Below, one piece after another: positions 42,516 to 50,647 of a DNA stretch of 64,000 nt; within the stretch, counting starts at the first letter, position 1; the number at the start of each line of letters is the position of its first letter. Source of the DNA: Clostridium transplantifaecale (lineage in GTDB: Bacteria; Bacillota; Clostridia; Lachnospirales; Lachnospiraceae); contig NZ_UYZY01000001.1 in NCBI RefSeq assembly GCF_900626075.1, positions 930,001 to 994,000 on the forward strand, read 5' to 3'. The notes beneath the pieces are model-generated. The model worked only from the letters and a program-made list of their open reading frames with translations, was not told where the DNA came from and did not search any database. The position numbers were made by a program, and so were the translations under genes.

Positions 42516-42544
42516 ATCATACACAAAAAAACGGGGTAAGTCAT
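42516..42544 (-). promoter_or_regulatory. Promoter of flavoprotein 1, shared-promoter member 2
   Basis: On the minus strand ATGACT (42544-42539), 17 bases, TATGAT (42521-42516), with GTG in front of the -10 and TTTGAA in front of the -35. The spacing and both boxes match the promoters at 34740 and 44062. Confidence 0.6.
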
Positions 42545-42601
42545 TTCAAATAATTTGCCGCTTATTCAAATATCACACGCTCCTGCCCTGAAATGTATAG
42601 T

Positions 42602-42949
42602 TCATTTCGGTGTCTTTTTTCCAAGCATAATCTCCCCGGCCATCAGGATGATTTCCTCTTTTGTCATTTGCATTCCCGCCAGTTCCTCAACCAGCTCCTC
42701 CGCATTTTTATAAAAGGATTCTCCCTCCCCTTTCTGCCTCACATACGTCCCGCTCCCTCTCGCCTGCTCCAGAAGGCCCATCTGTTTTAAATAGGATATG
42801 GCCGCTTTCAGTGTTCCGCGCGCAACGTCATAGCGCCTGCACAGCTCCCTTTCACTCGGCAGTTTCTCCCCCGGTTTTAAAATGCCGTTCTCAATCTCCT
42901 GTCTGAGCTCGTTGACAATCACTTTGTAAATCGGTGTGGTTTCTTTCAT
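42602..42949 (-). CDS. GntR-family regulator, short (YtrA-like)
   Basis: The 115-residue protein is mostly a GntR winged helix: YKVIVNELRQEIENGILKPG, EKLPSERELCRRYDVARGTL, AAISYLKQMGLLEQARGSGTY, followed by a short helical tail (NAEELVEELAGMQMTKEEII). Short GntR proteins of this type (YtrA subfamily) often control neighbouring transporters or detoxifying genes. It begins directly after the stop of the larger GntR gene (TAAATG), so it is coupled. Confidence 0.9.
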   Translation of the reverse strand: MKETTPIYKVIVNELRQEIENGILKPGEKLPSERELCRRYDVARGTLKAAISYLKQMGLLEQARGSGTYVRQKGEGESFYKNAEELVEELAGMQMTKEEIILMAGEIMLGKKTPK

Positions 42950-43867
42950 TTACTCCTCCTGCAGATACTGTTCCAACGCCTTGAATGAGTCCGGAAGTAT
43001 TGTGTAATAAAATTCCAGGACATTCGGGTAGTCCTCCCGGATGTCCTCCACCAGCCGCTCTTCACAGTGTGCAGGCACAACCCAGCAGACGGCTTCCGGA
43101 GCAACAACATGACGTTTTTTCTTCCACTCATCCCTGTGACAGAGAAAATATGTATTATGTTTGCAGAGAGAAGCCAGTGAGTGGCTGATGTGTTTGATAA
43201 AGTCCTGGCTCTCGTAGATAATCCCTATCATCTGCGTATCGCTCAGCCCGGACAGCGCCTCGGCCACCTCTCCGGCCACCGTAATTTTAAGCGCCACCAA
43301 TATTTTATTGTGGACCTTCGCCAGATTCTGCAGTTCATGATAGTGTGCCTTCGTCGTAATCCAGAGCGGTTCCTCCGGGATCACTTCCCCGAATGCCTCA
43401 AGAATCTCGTAAACATTATAGTAAGCGGGAAGGAATTTGTAGCGCTCTCTGATATTCCAGCACATATCCGCCGCAATCTCGGGCGTGCAGTCGAAAAGGG
43501 CGGCCCTCACCTCTTCTTTTTTCCTGAATTTCAGCCGGCAGGCCTCCTCAATGAGATGGAACGCCTCCTCGGCCGAAATCCCGGCCTGCAGGGCTTTTTC
43601 TTTATATTCCTGGATTTTCTGCCGCTCCGTCCCCCAGTCCAGCACATAGGTGCCGCTTCCCCTGTTCCGCTTGACGCAGCCTTTGTTCTCCAGCTCCTCA
43701 TATGCCATCCTTATGGTCCCTTTGGAAAGTCCCGTTGTCTCATAAAGCGCGGCCTCGGAGGGAAGCTTGTCCCCCGGCTTCAGTTCCCCGTTCACAATCG
43801 CCCGGGTAATCTGATCGCTGAGTTGTTTATATGCAGGCTCGTTATTATCAAGAATTTCGAATTCCAT
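42950..43867 (-). CDS. GntR-family regulator with unusual C-terminal domain
   Basis: The 305-residue protein starts with a GntR HTH (NNEPAYKQLSDQITRAIVNG, KLPSEAALYETTGLSKGTIR, ELENKGCVKRNRGSGTYVLD). The remaining 230 residues (helical up to about 130, then KFLPAYYNVYEILEAFGEVI, KILVALKITVAGEVAEALSG, QMIGIIYESQDFIKHISHSL) match neither FCD, UTRA nor an aminotransferase domain that I recognise. It could be a distinct ligand domain. It is divergent from flavoprotein 2 (306 bases apart) and upstream of flavoprotein 1, a natural position for a regulator of both. Confidence 0.85.
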   Translation of the reverse strand: MEFEILDNNEPAYKQLSDQITRAIVNGELKPGDKLPSEAALYETTGLSKGTIRMAYEELENKGCVKRNRGSGTYVLDWGTERQKIQEYKEKALQAGISAEEAFHLIEEACRLKFRKKEEVRAALFDCTPEIAADMCWNIRERYKFLPAYYNVYEILEAFGEVIPEEPLWITTKAHYHELQNLAKVHNKILVALKITVAGEVAEALSGLSDTQMIGIIYESQDFIKHISHSLASLCKHNTYFLCHRDEWKKKRHVVAPEAVCWVVPAHCEERLVEDIREDYPNVLEFYYTILPDSFKALEQYLQEE

Positions 43868-44044
43868 CCCATTCTCCTATCTTTTGTATTTGGGGAGAAA
43901 CCAGCCGAACTCAGGTTTTCCCTTCACAGCAGTTATAACCGATTATACTATATTCGCAATAAAAAGAAAAGCAGGTGCAAATTTCAAACTTTTAGCAATA
44001 ATAAACTATATCAATTTTTTTTCTTTCTTTAATTCTTAAAATAA

Positions 44045-44090
44045 ACTGTCTACTTTTTTGAATGACTCCCTATGCATTTTTGTGTATGAT
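44045..44090 (+). promoter_or_regulatory. Promoter of flavoprotein 2, shared-promoter member 3
   Basis: ATGACT (44062-44067), 17 bases, TATGAT (44085-44090), preceded by ACTGTCTACTTTTTTGA (44045-44061). Apart from one base, this upstream block equals the one at the DUF3798 promoter. The rest of 43868-44173 holds AT-rich sequence and the likely GntR promoter but no other gene. Confidence 0.6.
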
Positions 44091-44173
44091 GCAAGTAGCT
44101 ATACAACAGACTCTTGCCGGCTCTGAAAGCAACTGTAGAAAATCTGCAAAAACCATAGAAAGGATGCAACCAT

Positions 44174-46129
44174 ATGATGTACTCTCATTTATTTTCTCCA
44201 ATTAAAATTGGCACCCTCACGATCCGCAACAGGATTGAAACCGCCCCCATGGGTGTCTCGGATTTGACTCCGGAAGGCTATCTCACCCCGGCTAATATTG
44301 CGCTCTACGGAGAGCGGGCCAGAGGCGGCGCCGGCATTGTGACAATCGGAGAAAGCCTGGTAGACTCTGCCACAGGAAAGGCCCATGGGCGTATGATTCC
44401 GCTTGATACGGAAGAAATCCTTCCCTATCTGATTGACTGTACGGATGAGATAAAACGTCATGGAGCTGTTGCTTCCATTGAGCTGATACATGCAGGCAGG
44501 CGCTCCCATCCCAAATATACCGGCGGCGTGGTATACGGCCCCAGCGCAGGCGACTGCATTTACGGCGGCCCCGTAACCGAGATGGATGAGGCCATGATCG
44601 AACATGTAGTTGAAAAATTTGGCGATGCGGCCGAGATGGCAAAGCTGGGCGGTGTCGACATGTGCATGGTGCACGGCGGCCACGGCTGGCTTCTGGGACA
44701 GTTTCTTTCCCCTGTAAATAACCAGAGAACCGACCGTTTCGGCGGAAGCCTTAAAAACCGCGCCCGGATTTCATTTATGGTAATAGAAAATATCCGCAGA
44801 AAATGCGGTAAGGATTTTCCGATCGAATTCCGCCTGAGCGGAGACGAATTCATGCCCGGCGGTTTTACCGTGGATGAAGCGGTCGAACTGGCCAGGATGC
44901 TGGACGGTAAAGTGGATCTGCTCCACGTATCCGCAACCAGCTTTCACGACAAGGACGCCGCCCAGAGAATGTTCCCGAACACCTTCCTTCCAAGAGGGTG
45001 TAACGTCTTTCTGGCTGAAGCGGTAAAAAAAGCCGTTACCATGACACCGGTTGTCACCGTAGGCGCACTCGGCGAACCGGAGGCAATGGAAGAGATTATC
45101 CGCTCCGGTAAAGCCGATATGGTCGCCATGGCAAGAGGGATTGTAGCGGATCCCTACTTTCCCATAAAGGCAAAGACAGGACAGGAGGAAGACATTACCC
45201 CCTGCATCCGCTGTAATTACTGCTTAAGCGGAAGCTTTGTGCCCTATATCAAATATCCCACAAGGGTCAGCCGGTGCACGGTCAACCCGCTCTGCGGCCG
45301 GGAACTGGAAATGCGTCTTCCAAAAAAAGCGGACACCCGCAAGAAAGTAGTGATTATCGGAGGAGGCCCGGCCGGAATGGAAGCTGCCGTTGTCGCTTCG
45401 GATCGCGGCCACGATGTCACGCTGATTGAAAAGAACGGAAAACTCGGCGGCGCCCTCAATTATGCCACCCGTCCCGCATTCAAAAAAGACATAGAAAAAC
45501 TGGAGCAGGTTCTCATAAACAGGGTAAAAGCAAGGCCCATACGGCTGCTGCTTGACACGGCCGCCACACCGGCGCTTGTCTCTTCCTTATCCCCTGAAGC
45601 TGTAATTATTGCCGTCGGAGCAGAACCGGCCACGCCGCCGATTCCGGGAATTGACAAACCATTCGTCCATTACGCCGCCCACCTGGAACCTGATACGCCT
45701 CTTGCCGAGCCGGTTGTCATCATTGGCGGAGGTCTTGTCGGATGTGAGGAAGGCCTCCATCTGGCCAGAAAACACGGCTTTGACGTAACGGTTCTGGAAA
45801 TGAAAGACGCGGCCGCGACGGACGCCCCCTTCCTCCACTGGAGAGCCCTGATGCTCGAACTGGAAAAGGAAGAAAAAGTTCATTTAAATACACAGATTCA
45901 ATGCACCTCCATCGCTGATGACGGCGTATATGGTACGGACGGCGCCGGAAATAAAGTGTTCTATCCGGCAAAGACGGTTCTGAACGCCGTGGGTATGGAA
46001 CCTCTCTCTGATTTGGCCGATGGTTTCCGGAACTGTGCGGATGAATGTTATGTGATTGGGGACTGTAAAAAACCGGCGAAACTGCTTGAAGCGATTCATT
46101 ACGGCTACTTTACCGCGATGACCCTGTAA
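44174..46129 (+). CDS. Old-yellow-enzyme/[4Fe-4S] enoate reductase-like flavoprotein 2
   Basis: The 651-residue protein is a paralogue of the 40456 gene product with the same domain order: FMN barrel (FSPIKIGTLTIRNRIETAPM, MVHGGHGWLLGQFLSPVNNQ, RFGGSLKNRARIS), cluster motif PCIRCNYCLSGS with Cys in SRCTVNPLCG, and two Rossmann folds (VVIIGGGPAGMEAAVVASDR, VVIIGGGLVGCEEGLHLARK). It ends CYVIGDCKKPAKLLEAIHYG, a typical FAD-site close. It should be an NAD(P)H-dependent enoate-type reductase. It is divergent from the GntR operon and is followed by a strong terminator. Confidence 0.93.
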   Translation: MMYSHLFSPIKIGTLTIRNRIETAPMGVSDLTPEGYLTPANIALYGERARGGAGIVTIGESLVDSATGKAHGRMIPLDTEEILPYLIDCTDEIKRHGAVASIELIHAGRRSHPKYTGGVVYGPSAGDCIYGGPVTEMDEAMIEHVVEKFGDAAEMAKLGGVDMCMVHGGHGWLLGQFLSPVNNQRTDRFGGSLKNRARISFMVIENIRRKCGKDFPIEFRLSGDEFMPGGFTVDEAVELARMLDGKVDLLHVSATSFHDKDAAQRMFPNTFLPRGCNVFLAEAVKKAVTMTPVVTVGALGEPEAMEEIIRSGKADMVAMARGIVADPYFPIKAKTGQEEDITPCIRCNYCLSGSFVPYIKYPTRVSRCTVNPLCGRELEMRLPKKADTRKKVVIIGGGPAGMEAAVVASDRGHDVTLIEKNGKLGGALNYATRPAFKKDIEKLEQVLINRVKARPIRLLLDTAATPALVSSLSPEAVIIAVGAEPATPPIPGIDKPFVHYAAHLEPDTPLAEPVVIIGGGLVGCEEGLHLARKHGFDVTVLEMKDAAATDAPFLHWRALMLELEKEEKVHLNTQIQCTSIADDGVYGTDGAGNKVFYPAKTVLNAVGMEPLSDLADGFRNCADECYVIGDCKKPAKLLEAIHYGYFTAMTL

Positions 46130-46167
46130 GCCGCCGCACCGGCGCCGGACGGATACCGGCAGCAATA

Positions 46168-46227
46168 AAGCGGCATTGTCCGTACAGAACACAATGACAG
46201 ATTGTTCTGTACGGATAATGCCGCTTC
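46168..46227. terminator. Strong bidirectional terminator
   Basis: AAGCGGCATT, one mismatch, TCCGTACAGAACA pairs with TGTTCTGTACGGA, AATGCCGCTT: a stem of over 20 bases with a short loop, then TCTTCT. It separates convergent flavoprotein 2 and marR. Confidence 0.8.
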
Positions 46228-46245
46228 TTCTACTATCCCACTTGT

Positions 46246-46674
46246 TTACCTTGCTTCTTTTCCGCTCATATTCTTATAAGCCCTGCTCAGGAAATTGGTG
46301 AACTGCGCCGTCTCCTCCGCCGTAAAACCGGTCAGCATCGATGCTTCGACCTCACGGCAGCGCTCCTCCCATTTATGCGAGGCCTCAAGGCCCTTTTCCG
46401 TGATATGGAGACTTCCTGCGCGGCGGTTGCCTTCCATCGTTTTCCTGACAATAAAACCGTTCTTTTCCAGCGTGTCCAGCACACGGCTTGTGGTTGCCGG
46501 TTCAATATCACAGTGCTCCGCCACATCCTTCTGCATACATCCTTCATGCTCCGCCAGATACAGCAGCACCTTCGGCTGCCCCGAGGCCAGGCCAATTTCC
46601 GCCATAAAGGGCCTTAAGCATTTGCGCTGGGCGTGGAAGGCGCGGTACAGCAGCATATAAAACGACATTTTCAT
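46246..46674 (-). CDS. MarR-family transcriptional regulator
   Basis: The 142-residue protein has the MarR winged helix: LASGQPKVLLYLAEHEGCMQ, KDVAEHCDIEPATTSRVLDT, LEKNGFIVRKTMEGNRRAGS, LHITEKGLEASHKWEE, then a dimerisation helix. It senses small ligands and usually represses export or detoxification genes. Its promoter carries GTTAG-N4-CTAAC (46734-46747), also found at the ABC exporter operon 18 kb away, so that operon is a likely target. It lies 91 bases downstream of the acetyltransferase gene. Confidence 0.93.
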   Translation of the reverse strand: MKMSFYMLLYRAFHAQRKCLRPFMAEIGLASGQPKVLLYLAEHEGCMQKDVAEHCDIEPATTSRVLDTLEKNGFIVRKTMEGNRRAGSLHITEKGLEASHKWEERCREVEASMLTGFTAEETAQFTNFLSRAYKNMSGKEAR

Positions 46675-46733
46675 CTTATTCTTCTCCTCACATTTCCGGT
46701 AATTGGGACATCCCGGGCTGTATCACTCTTATT

Positions 46734-46791
46734 GTTAGACAGCTAACTTATATTCCATCCTTATTTTATGCCCTGCCTTCGGAAAAGTCAA
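46734..46791 (-). promoter_or_regulatory. marR promoter and operator
   Basis: TTGACT (46791-46786), 17 bases, TAAAAT (46768-46763) on the minus strand; the -35 lies inside the end of the acetyltransferase gene. The operator GTTAG-ACAG-CTAAC (46734-46747) begins about 15 bases after the -10, as in the exporter promoter. Confidence 0.7.
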
Positions 46792-47413
46792 TCAGAATTC
46801 CGTCTTCCAGCGACCGGTAAAACGAAGCCAGATGTGCGCCGTCGACCAATCCGTGATGGCACAGGATCGATACGGGCATCAGGTATTTTCCGTTGTCCTC
46901 GAAGTATTTTCCCCATGTAATCCTGGGATTGCTGTCGGCGGGCATGGGAACCGGCTGGATCAGGGAAGTAAACGAAAACCACGGCAGTGTTGAAATAAAA
47001 AGAAGCTCGTCCGTATCTTCTTTCTCCTCCTCGATGCTGTTCTGCATCCTGGCCGTCTCCTGCGCCCGGACAGCATAAGGAAGATAATCCTCAAACGCCA
47101 TGCTGCTGTCGAGTGTACAGTAACAGTATGTCCCGTCCTCCTGGGCCACCGTATGGGAGGTTCTGCAGTTGTCAAATTCGATAATCCGATTGTCACGAAT
47201 CCGCTGCCGAAGTTCGGGGACACGGTTGGCCGCCCTTGCGATGCAGTAACAGAATGAAAGAAAGAAGGGAAGTTTTTTCTGCTTTACCACCCCAACAAAA
47301 TCCGTAACGTCAACATTCACCGTTGTACCCATGTAAGGGAACCCAAGACCGTTAAAATACTCAAAATGATTTTTCCTTTTATAGGAATCCATATCCAGAT
47401 GCGTGTAACTCAT
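46766..47413 (-). CDS. Chloramphenicol acetyltransferase-like protein (CatA fold)
   Basis: The 215-residue protein has the length of type-A CAT and its late active-site block HHGLVDGAHLASFYRSLEDG (His187, Asp191; canonical HHxxxDG). Other family segments are RKNHFEYFNGLGFPYMGTTV, FCYCIARAANRVPELRQRIR and PRITWGKYFEDNGKYLMPVS. Real CAT enzymes acetylate chloramphenicol. This is a chromosomal, divergent homologue, so it may act on another small alcohol or amine. AAGGAGG precedes the start. It lies upstream of marR on the same strand. Confidence 0.82.
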   Translation of the reverse strand: MSYTHLDMDSYKRKNHFEYFNGLGFPYMGTTVNVDVTDFVGVVKQKKLPFFLSFCYCIARAANRVPELRQRIRDNRIIEFDNCRTSHTVAQEDGTYCYCTLDSSMAFEDYLPYAVRAQETARMQNSIEEEKEDTDELLFISTLPWFSFTSLIQPVPMPADSNPRITWGKYFEDNGKYLMPVSILCHHGLVDGAHLASFYRSLEDGILIDFSEGRA

Positions 47414-47455
47414 ATAATATCCTCCTTATTTTATCATTCCCGCCGGTAATTAAAA

Positions 47456-47512
47456 AACTGCCGCAAACAGAAGACTATAACCATGGGTCATAATCAACTA
47501 TTTGCGGCAGTT
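47456..47512 (-). terminator. Terminator of the dpp/amidohydrolase operon
   Basis: Perfect 12-base arms (AACTGCCGCAAA with TTTGCGGCAGTT) followed by TTTTTTAATTA on the minus strand. It lies about 230 bases after the amidohydrolase stop and upstream of the acetyltransferase gene, in the 47414-47742 gap. Confidence 0.75.
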
Positions 47513-47625
47513 GGTAGAAACGCTCAACCATATTATGAGCTTATATAACTAATTGAATTATAAATGATTTTATAAATCTATGCAAGAGCCCAAAATGAAT
47601 TTGGAATAAGTAAAAAATGAGATAC

Positions 47626-47724
47626 CTAAGGATAATCTTTATAATAGTCCAGAATGTGATTCACAAATTCCCGGGCCGTTCTGCGGCGTTCCTCCAGTTC
47701 TTTTGGGTCTCCCCGGGGATTCTT
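47626..47724 (-). pseudogene. Coding-like scrap in frame after the amidohydrolase
   Basis: After the stop at 47743-47745 and one more stop, the same frame reads KNPRGDPKELEERRRTAREF, then VNHILDYYKDYP, and stops at 47626. The charged helical sequence looks like the C-terminus of a protein, but there is no start codon or ribosome site. The paralogous amidohydrolase at 57797 has no such tail. It may be the end of a deleted gene. Confidence 0.3.
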
Positions 47725-47742
47725 ATCCGTTTATGGTACCTG

Positions 47743-49377
47743 TCATCTATACTGATATACTATTTTTCCCCCGCACATCGTCATCAGAACCTTCACGTGT
47801 TCTATCTCGTCCGCAGGAATCTCAAATATATTCCGTTCCAGGACCTGAAGATCGGCGCATTTACCCACTTCCAGAGAACCGCAGAAGTCTTCCGCATGGT
47901 TCTGCCAGGCCGGATAAATCGTGTACATCCTGACGGCCTCACGGATGTCAATAGCCATCTCCGGGTGGTAAACCTTCCCGTCCTTCGCCTTTCTGCTCAC
48001 CAAAAAGTGCAGTCCCTTCATCCAGTTCATCGGAAGCGCCGGAGCATCGGATCCTTCCGCCACCAGCATTCCTCCGTCCAGAAGAACTTTGTAGTCCGTC
48101 TCTCCGCCGAACTCATAACCTCCCACGGCCTGGGCCCCGCAGCCGATCCCATGTCTCACGCACTTTTTGATGTTCTCCCTGCTGGAACCACTGGCATGAA
48201 GGATAAAGTGGCGCAGATCGCGTCCCGGCTCTTCCTCCTCTGCCTCCGAAAGGGCATCCACCGCTACGTCGATTCCACGTCCTCCGGTAAGGTGTGTGGC
48301 CGTCTGCCAGCCCCTGTGGTGAAGTTCTTTGAGTGTTTTGGCAAGCTCTTCTCCCTGTTCCTCAGGCGTTTCGCCCGGGAACATGCAGTATCCGTTCTGC
48401 TCGGGAGGCAGCTCTCTCTCCCATCCGTCGTCTCCGAACACTTTGATGGCATCCGCCCTCACCCACTCCTTGTCTCCAAATTCCGGCAGCCTCATTTCTC
48501 CGATTCCTTCAAAAATGGTATCATAGCTCTGGACACCGCCCTTTCCGGCCAGAATATTGACGAATACGCGGGCCGTCAGTTTTCCCGACCTTCTCAGCCT
48601 CTCATATCCGTGGATGGCCTCCTCGCCGTAGGTTCCAAAACACATATCGTTTCCGCCTATGCCGACTATGTCGTTATGGGAGGTAATGCCGTAGCTGTTC
48701 ATCTGCCGCTGCATGCGCATCAGGCACTCGTCCATTTCATCTCCCACAAGATGATAGGCCGCGCGTCCTACCGCTGCCTGGGTTCCGAAATCGGTGAACA
48801 GCCCCGTTGGGCTGCCGTCCTCAAACCGGAACATGGTGCCTTCCTCTTTCTTAAACACAGTATCTTTCGTGATTCCGGCAAGCTCCAGGGCACGTCTGCT
48901 CACGAGCATCGTGTGGAGGCCGCCGTCATTTAAGATGACGGGATGCCCCATGGAGCCCTCCTCGATATCCTTCCAGGTGGGAAGACGGTCTTCTTTGGCC
49001 CACTCCTCCACCTGCCATGTTTTAAATCCCCAGCCGATGATCCATGTATCTTCCGGCAGTTTTTCCGCCTTTTCCCGTATTCTTTCGTTGAATTCCTTTA
49101 AGTTGCAGGCATCCTCCGGCTCCACCTTGACAAAGTCGGGTGACAGGCTCAGTCCGGCAAAAGCCGCATGGATATGGGCGTCAAAGGTTCCCGGAAGCAC
49201 CAGTTTCCCCTCCAAATCGATGATTTTCGTCTCTTCGCCCTGGTATTTGAGGGCCTGGCTTGTATTTCCGCAGTAAAGGATTCTACCGCCGTCAACCACA
49301 AGAGCCTGTACAAACCGGAATGCAGGGTCGACTGTACAAATGACTCCATTGATAAAAATTGTATCTGCCTTGTGCAT
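47743..49377 (-). CDS. YtcJ-like amidohydrolase (amidohydrolase 3 family), copy 1
   Basis: The 544-residue metallohydrolase has FINGVICTVDPAFRFVQALV, then LEGKLVLPGTFDAHIHAAFA with the HxH motif, a long TIM-barrel and the C-terminal CADLQVLERNIFEIPADEIE that closes the small beta domain. LILNDGG-like VILNDGGLHTMLVSRRALEL and THLTGGRGIDVAVDAL are typical of YtcJ proteins (N-substituted formamide deformylase, imidazolone-like hydrolases). It is the last gene of the dpp operon, 78 bases after the phosphotriesterase-like gene. Likely substrate: an amide or cyclic amide imported by that transporter (inference). Confidence 0.88.
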   Translation of the reverse strand: MHKADTIFINGVICTVDPAFRFVQALVVDGGRILYCGNTSQALKYQGEETKIIDLEGKLVLPGTFDAHIHAAFAGLSLSPDFVKVEPEDACNLKEFNERIREKAEKLPEDTWIIGWGFKTWQVEEWAKEDRLPTWKDIEEGSMGHPVILNDGGLHTMLVSRRALELAGITKDTVFKKEEGTMFRFEDGSPTGLFTDFGTQAAVGRAAYHLVGDEMDECLMRMQRQMNSYGITSHNDIVGIGGNDMCFGTYGEEAIHGYERLRRSGKLTARVFVNILAGKGGVQSYDTIFEGIGEMRLPEFGDKEWVRADAIKVFGDDGWERELPPEQNGYCMFPGETPEEQGEELAKTLKELHHRGWQTATHLTGGRGIDVAVDALSEAEEEEPGRDLRHFILHASGSSRENIKKCVRHGIGCGAQAVGGYEFGGETDYKVLLDGGMLVAEGSDAPALPMNWMKGLHFLVSRKAKDGKVYHPEMAIDIREAVRMYTIYPAWQNHAEDFCGSLEVGKCADLQVLERNIFEIPADEIEHVKVLMTMCGGKIVYQYR

Positions 49378-49455
49378 CTTTTTTCCGCCTTTCCTGTAAA
49401 CCGCGATTACACGGCATGAAACATTATTTTTTAGGGCTGAAGCTTTACCCTGGCA

Positions 49456-50544
49456 TCAATATGCCAGGATTCTGGCCGGATTCTTCACCATGATCTGGTC
49501 GATGGCAAAGGGTGACACGCCTACGATATCGCGGAGCGTCGGAATGGCGTATCGCGTCAGACGGCCATAGCCCTCACCGCCGTAGTATCTGGCCATATGT
49601 TTCGCGCATGTATCTGTCGCAAGGACAAGCTGCTTTGCATATTCCTCCTGGATGAGCTGGTAGACAGCCGCCAGGCGCATCCAGCCCGGAAGGCTTGTGG
49701 AGCCTGTGGCCTCCCTGTCCGAGGTGTTGCAGATTTCGATGCAGATGTTGATTCCCGTATCCAGGACGCGGTGCAGATAGTCGAGGCTGATCCCCCAGCT
49801 CTTCTGGTTGGTAATCAGCGTCTTTAAACTGCCCTCTCCGAGAAACGCACCCATATGCGCGATCACGGTCCGCTCCATGTCCACGTTTTCTTCCTTCAGG
49901 ATCTTTGCGATTTCCAGAGGGCCTCCTCCCATCGTAAAGCAGGGATGGACCGTCAGCGGAAGCCCTGTTTCGTTGGCCGTTCTGGCTGCCGCGCGCAGTA
50001 AGAGTTCTTCCCTTGGACGGAACCCGGATGAAATTCCCACCTTAATCATTCCCGGTTTGATGCCGGTATCTTCAATCCCATATTCGATCTCATGCTTCAT
50101 AAAGTCCATGAAGTCTTCTATCTCCGCATTATAGCACCACTCCGGCCATGATTCATAGATATAAATTCCCGTCGTACCGACCACATTTACGCCGGTATTT
50201 TCCGCAATCTTTTTCACTTCCCTGATATCGCTGCGGATTCCGGGGACGCTCATCTCCACCAGGGACCGGCCTCCGGCCGCCTTAAAGTCAGCCACTTCCT
50301 TTTCCATGACCGCCGGGTCATCCAAATCCTGGGTGTCCCAGGTAAACATGTTATTTCTGCGGATGATGCCGATATTTTCCAGCGTATTCTTCTCGTTTTC
50401 CCCTATGGATTCCTTAAATCCCGGATGTTCCTCCACAAACTGCTCCCGGAACACACGCCCCTTCATCAGGATGTGCTCATGCATATCGGTAAAGCCCAGC
50501 TCTTCCGGCTTGATTTCCCCTGTAACCGTAACAACCTTTTTCAT
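49456..50544 (-). CDS. Phosphotriesterase-like metallohydrolase
   Basis: The 362-residue protein starts MKKVVTVTGEIKPEELGFTD and has a full binuclear site of the phosphotriesterase family: His22 and His24 (DMHEH), Lys168 (MIKVG, carbamylated bridging Lys), His200 (TVHP), His230 (IAHMG) and Asp311 (ATDTC). Family members are phosphotriesterases, lactonases and many hydrolases of unknown substrate. The start at 50544 follows AAAGGAGAGG; a longer upstream frame was rejected. It is between dppD and the amidohydrolase, so it probably hydrolyses an imported ester, lactone or amide. Confidence 0.9.
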   Translation of the reverse strand: MKKVVTVTGEIKPEELGFTDMHEHILMKGRVFREQFVEEHPGFKESIGENEKNTLENIGIIRRNNMFTWDTQDLDDPAVMEKEVADFKAAGGRSLVEMSVPGIRSDIREVKKIAENTGVNVVGTTGIYIYESWPEWCYNAEIEDFMDFMKHEIEYGIEDTGIKPGMIKVGISSGFRPREELLLRAAARTANETGLPLTVHPCFTMGGGPLEIAKILKEENVDMERTVIAHMGAFLGEGSLKTLITNQKSWGISLDYLHRVLDTGINICIEICNTSDREATGSTSLPGWMRLAAVYQLIQEEYAKQLVLATDTCAKHMARYYGGEGYGRLTRYAIPTLRDIVGVSPFAIDQIMVKNPARILAY

Positions 50545-50647
50545 AGTTAAACACCTCTCCTTTAAAATCACATATTTACTCTGCCATCTATTGTTTCTGG
50601 ACAGGATATAAACGGTACTGTCCACAGGTAGTGTCCCCCGAGGCGTG

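Noticed and set aside
47617..48933. Long plus-strand open frame (438 codons) opposite amidohydrolase 1
   Set aside because: The His/Arg/Ser-rich composition is typical of antisense frames. The minus strand has a complete amidohydrolase with clear motifs.
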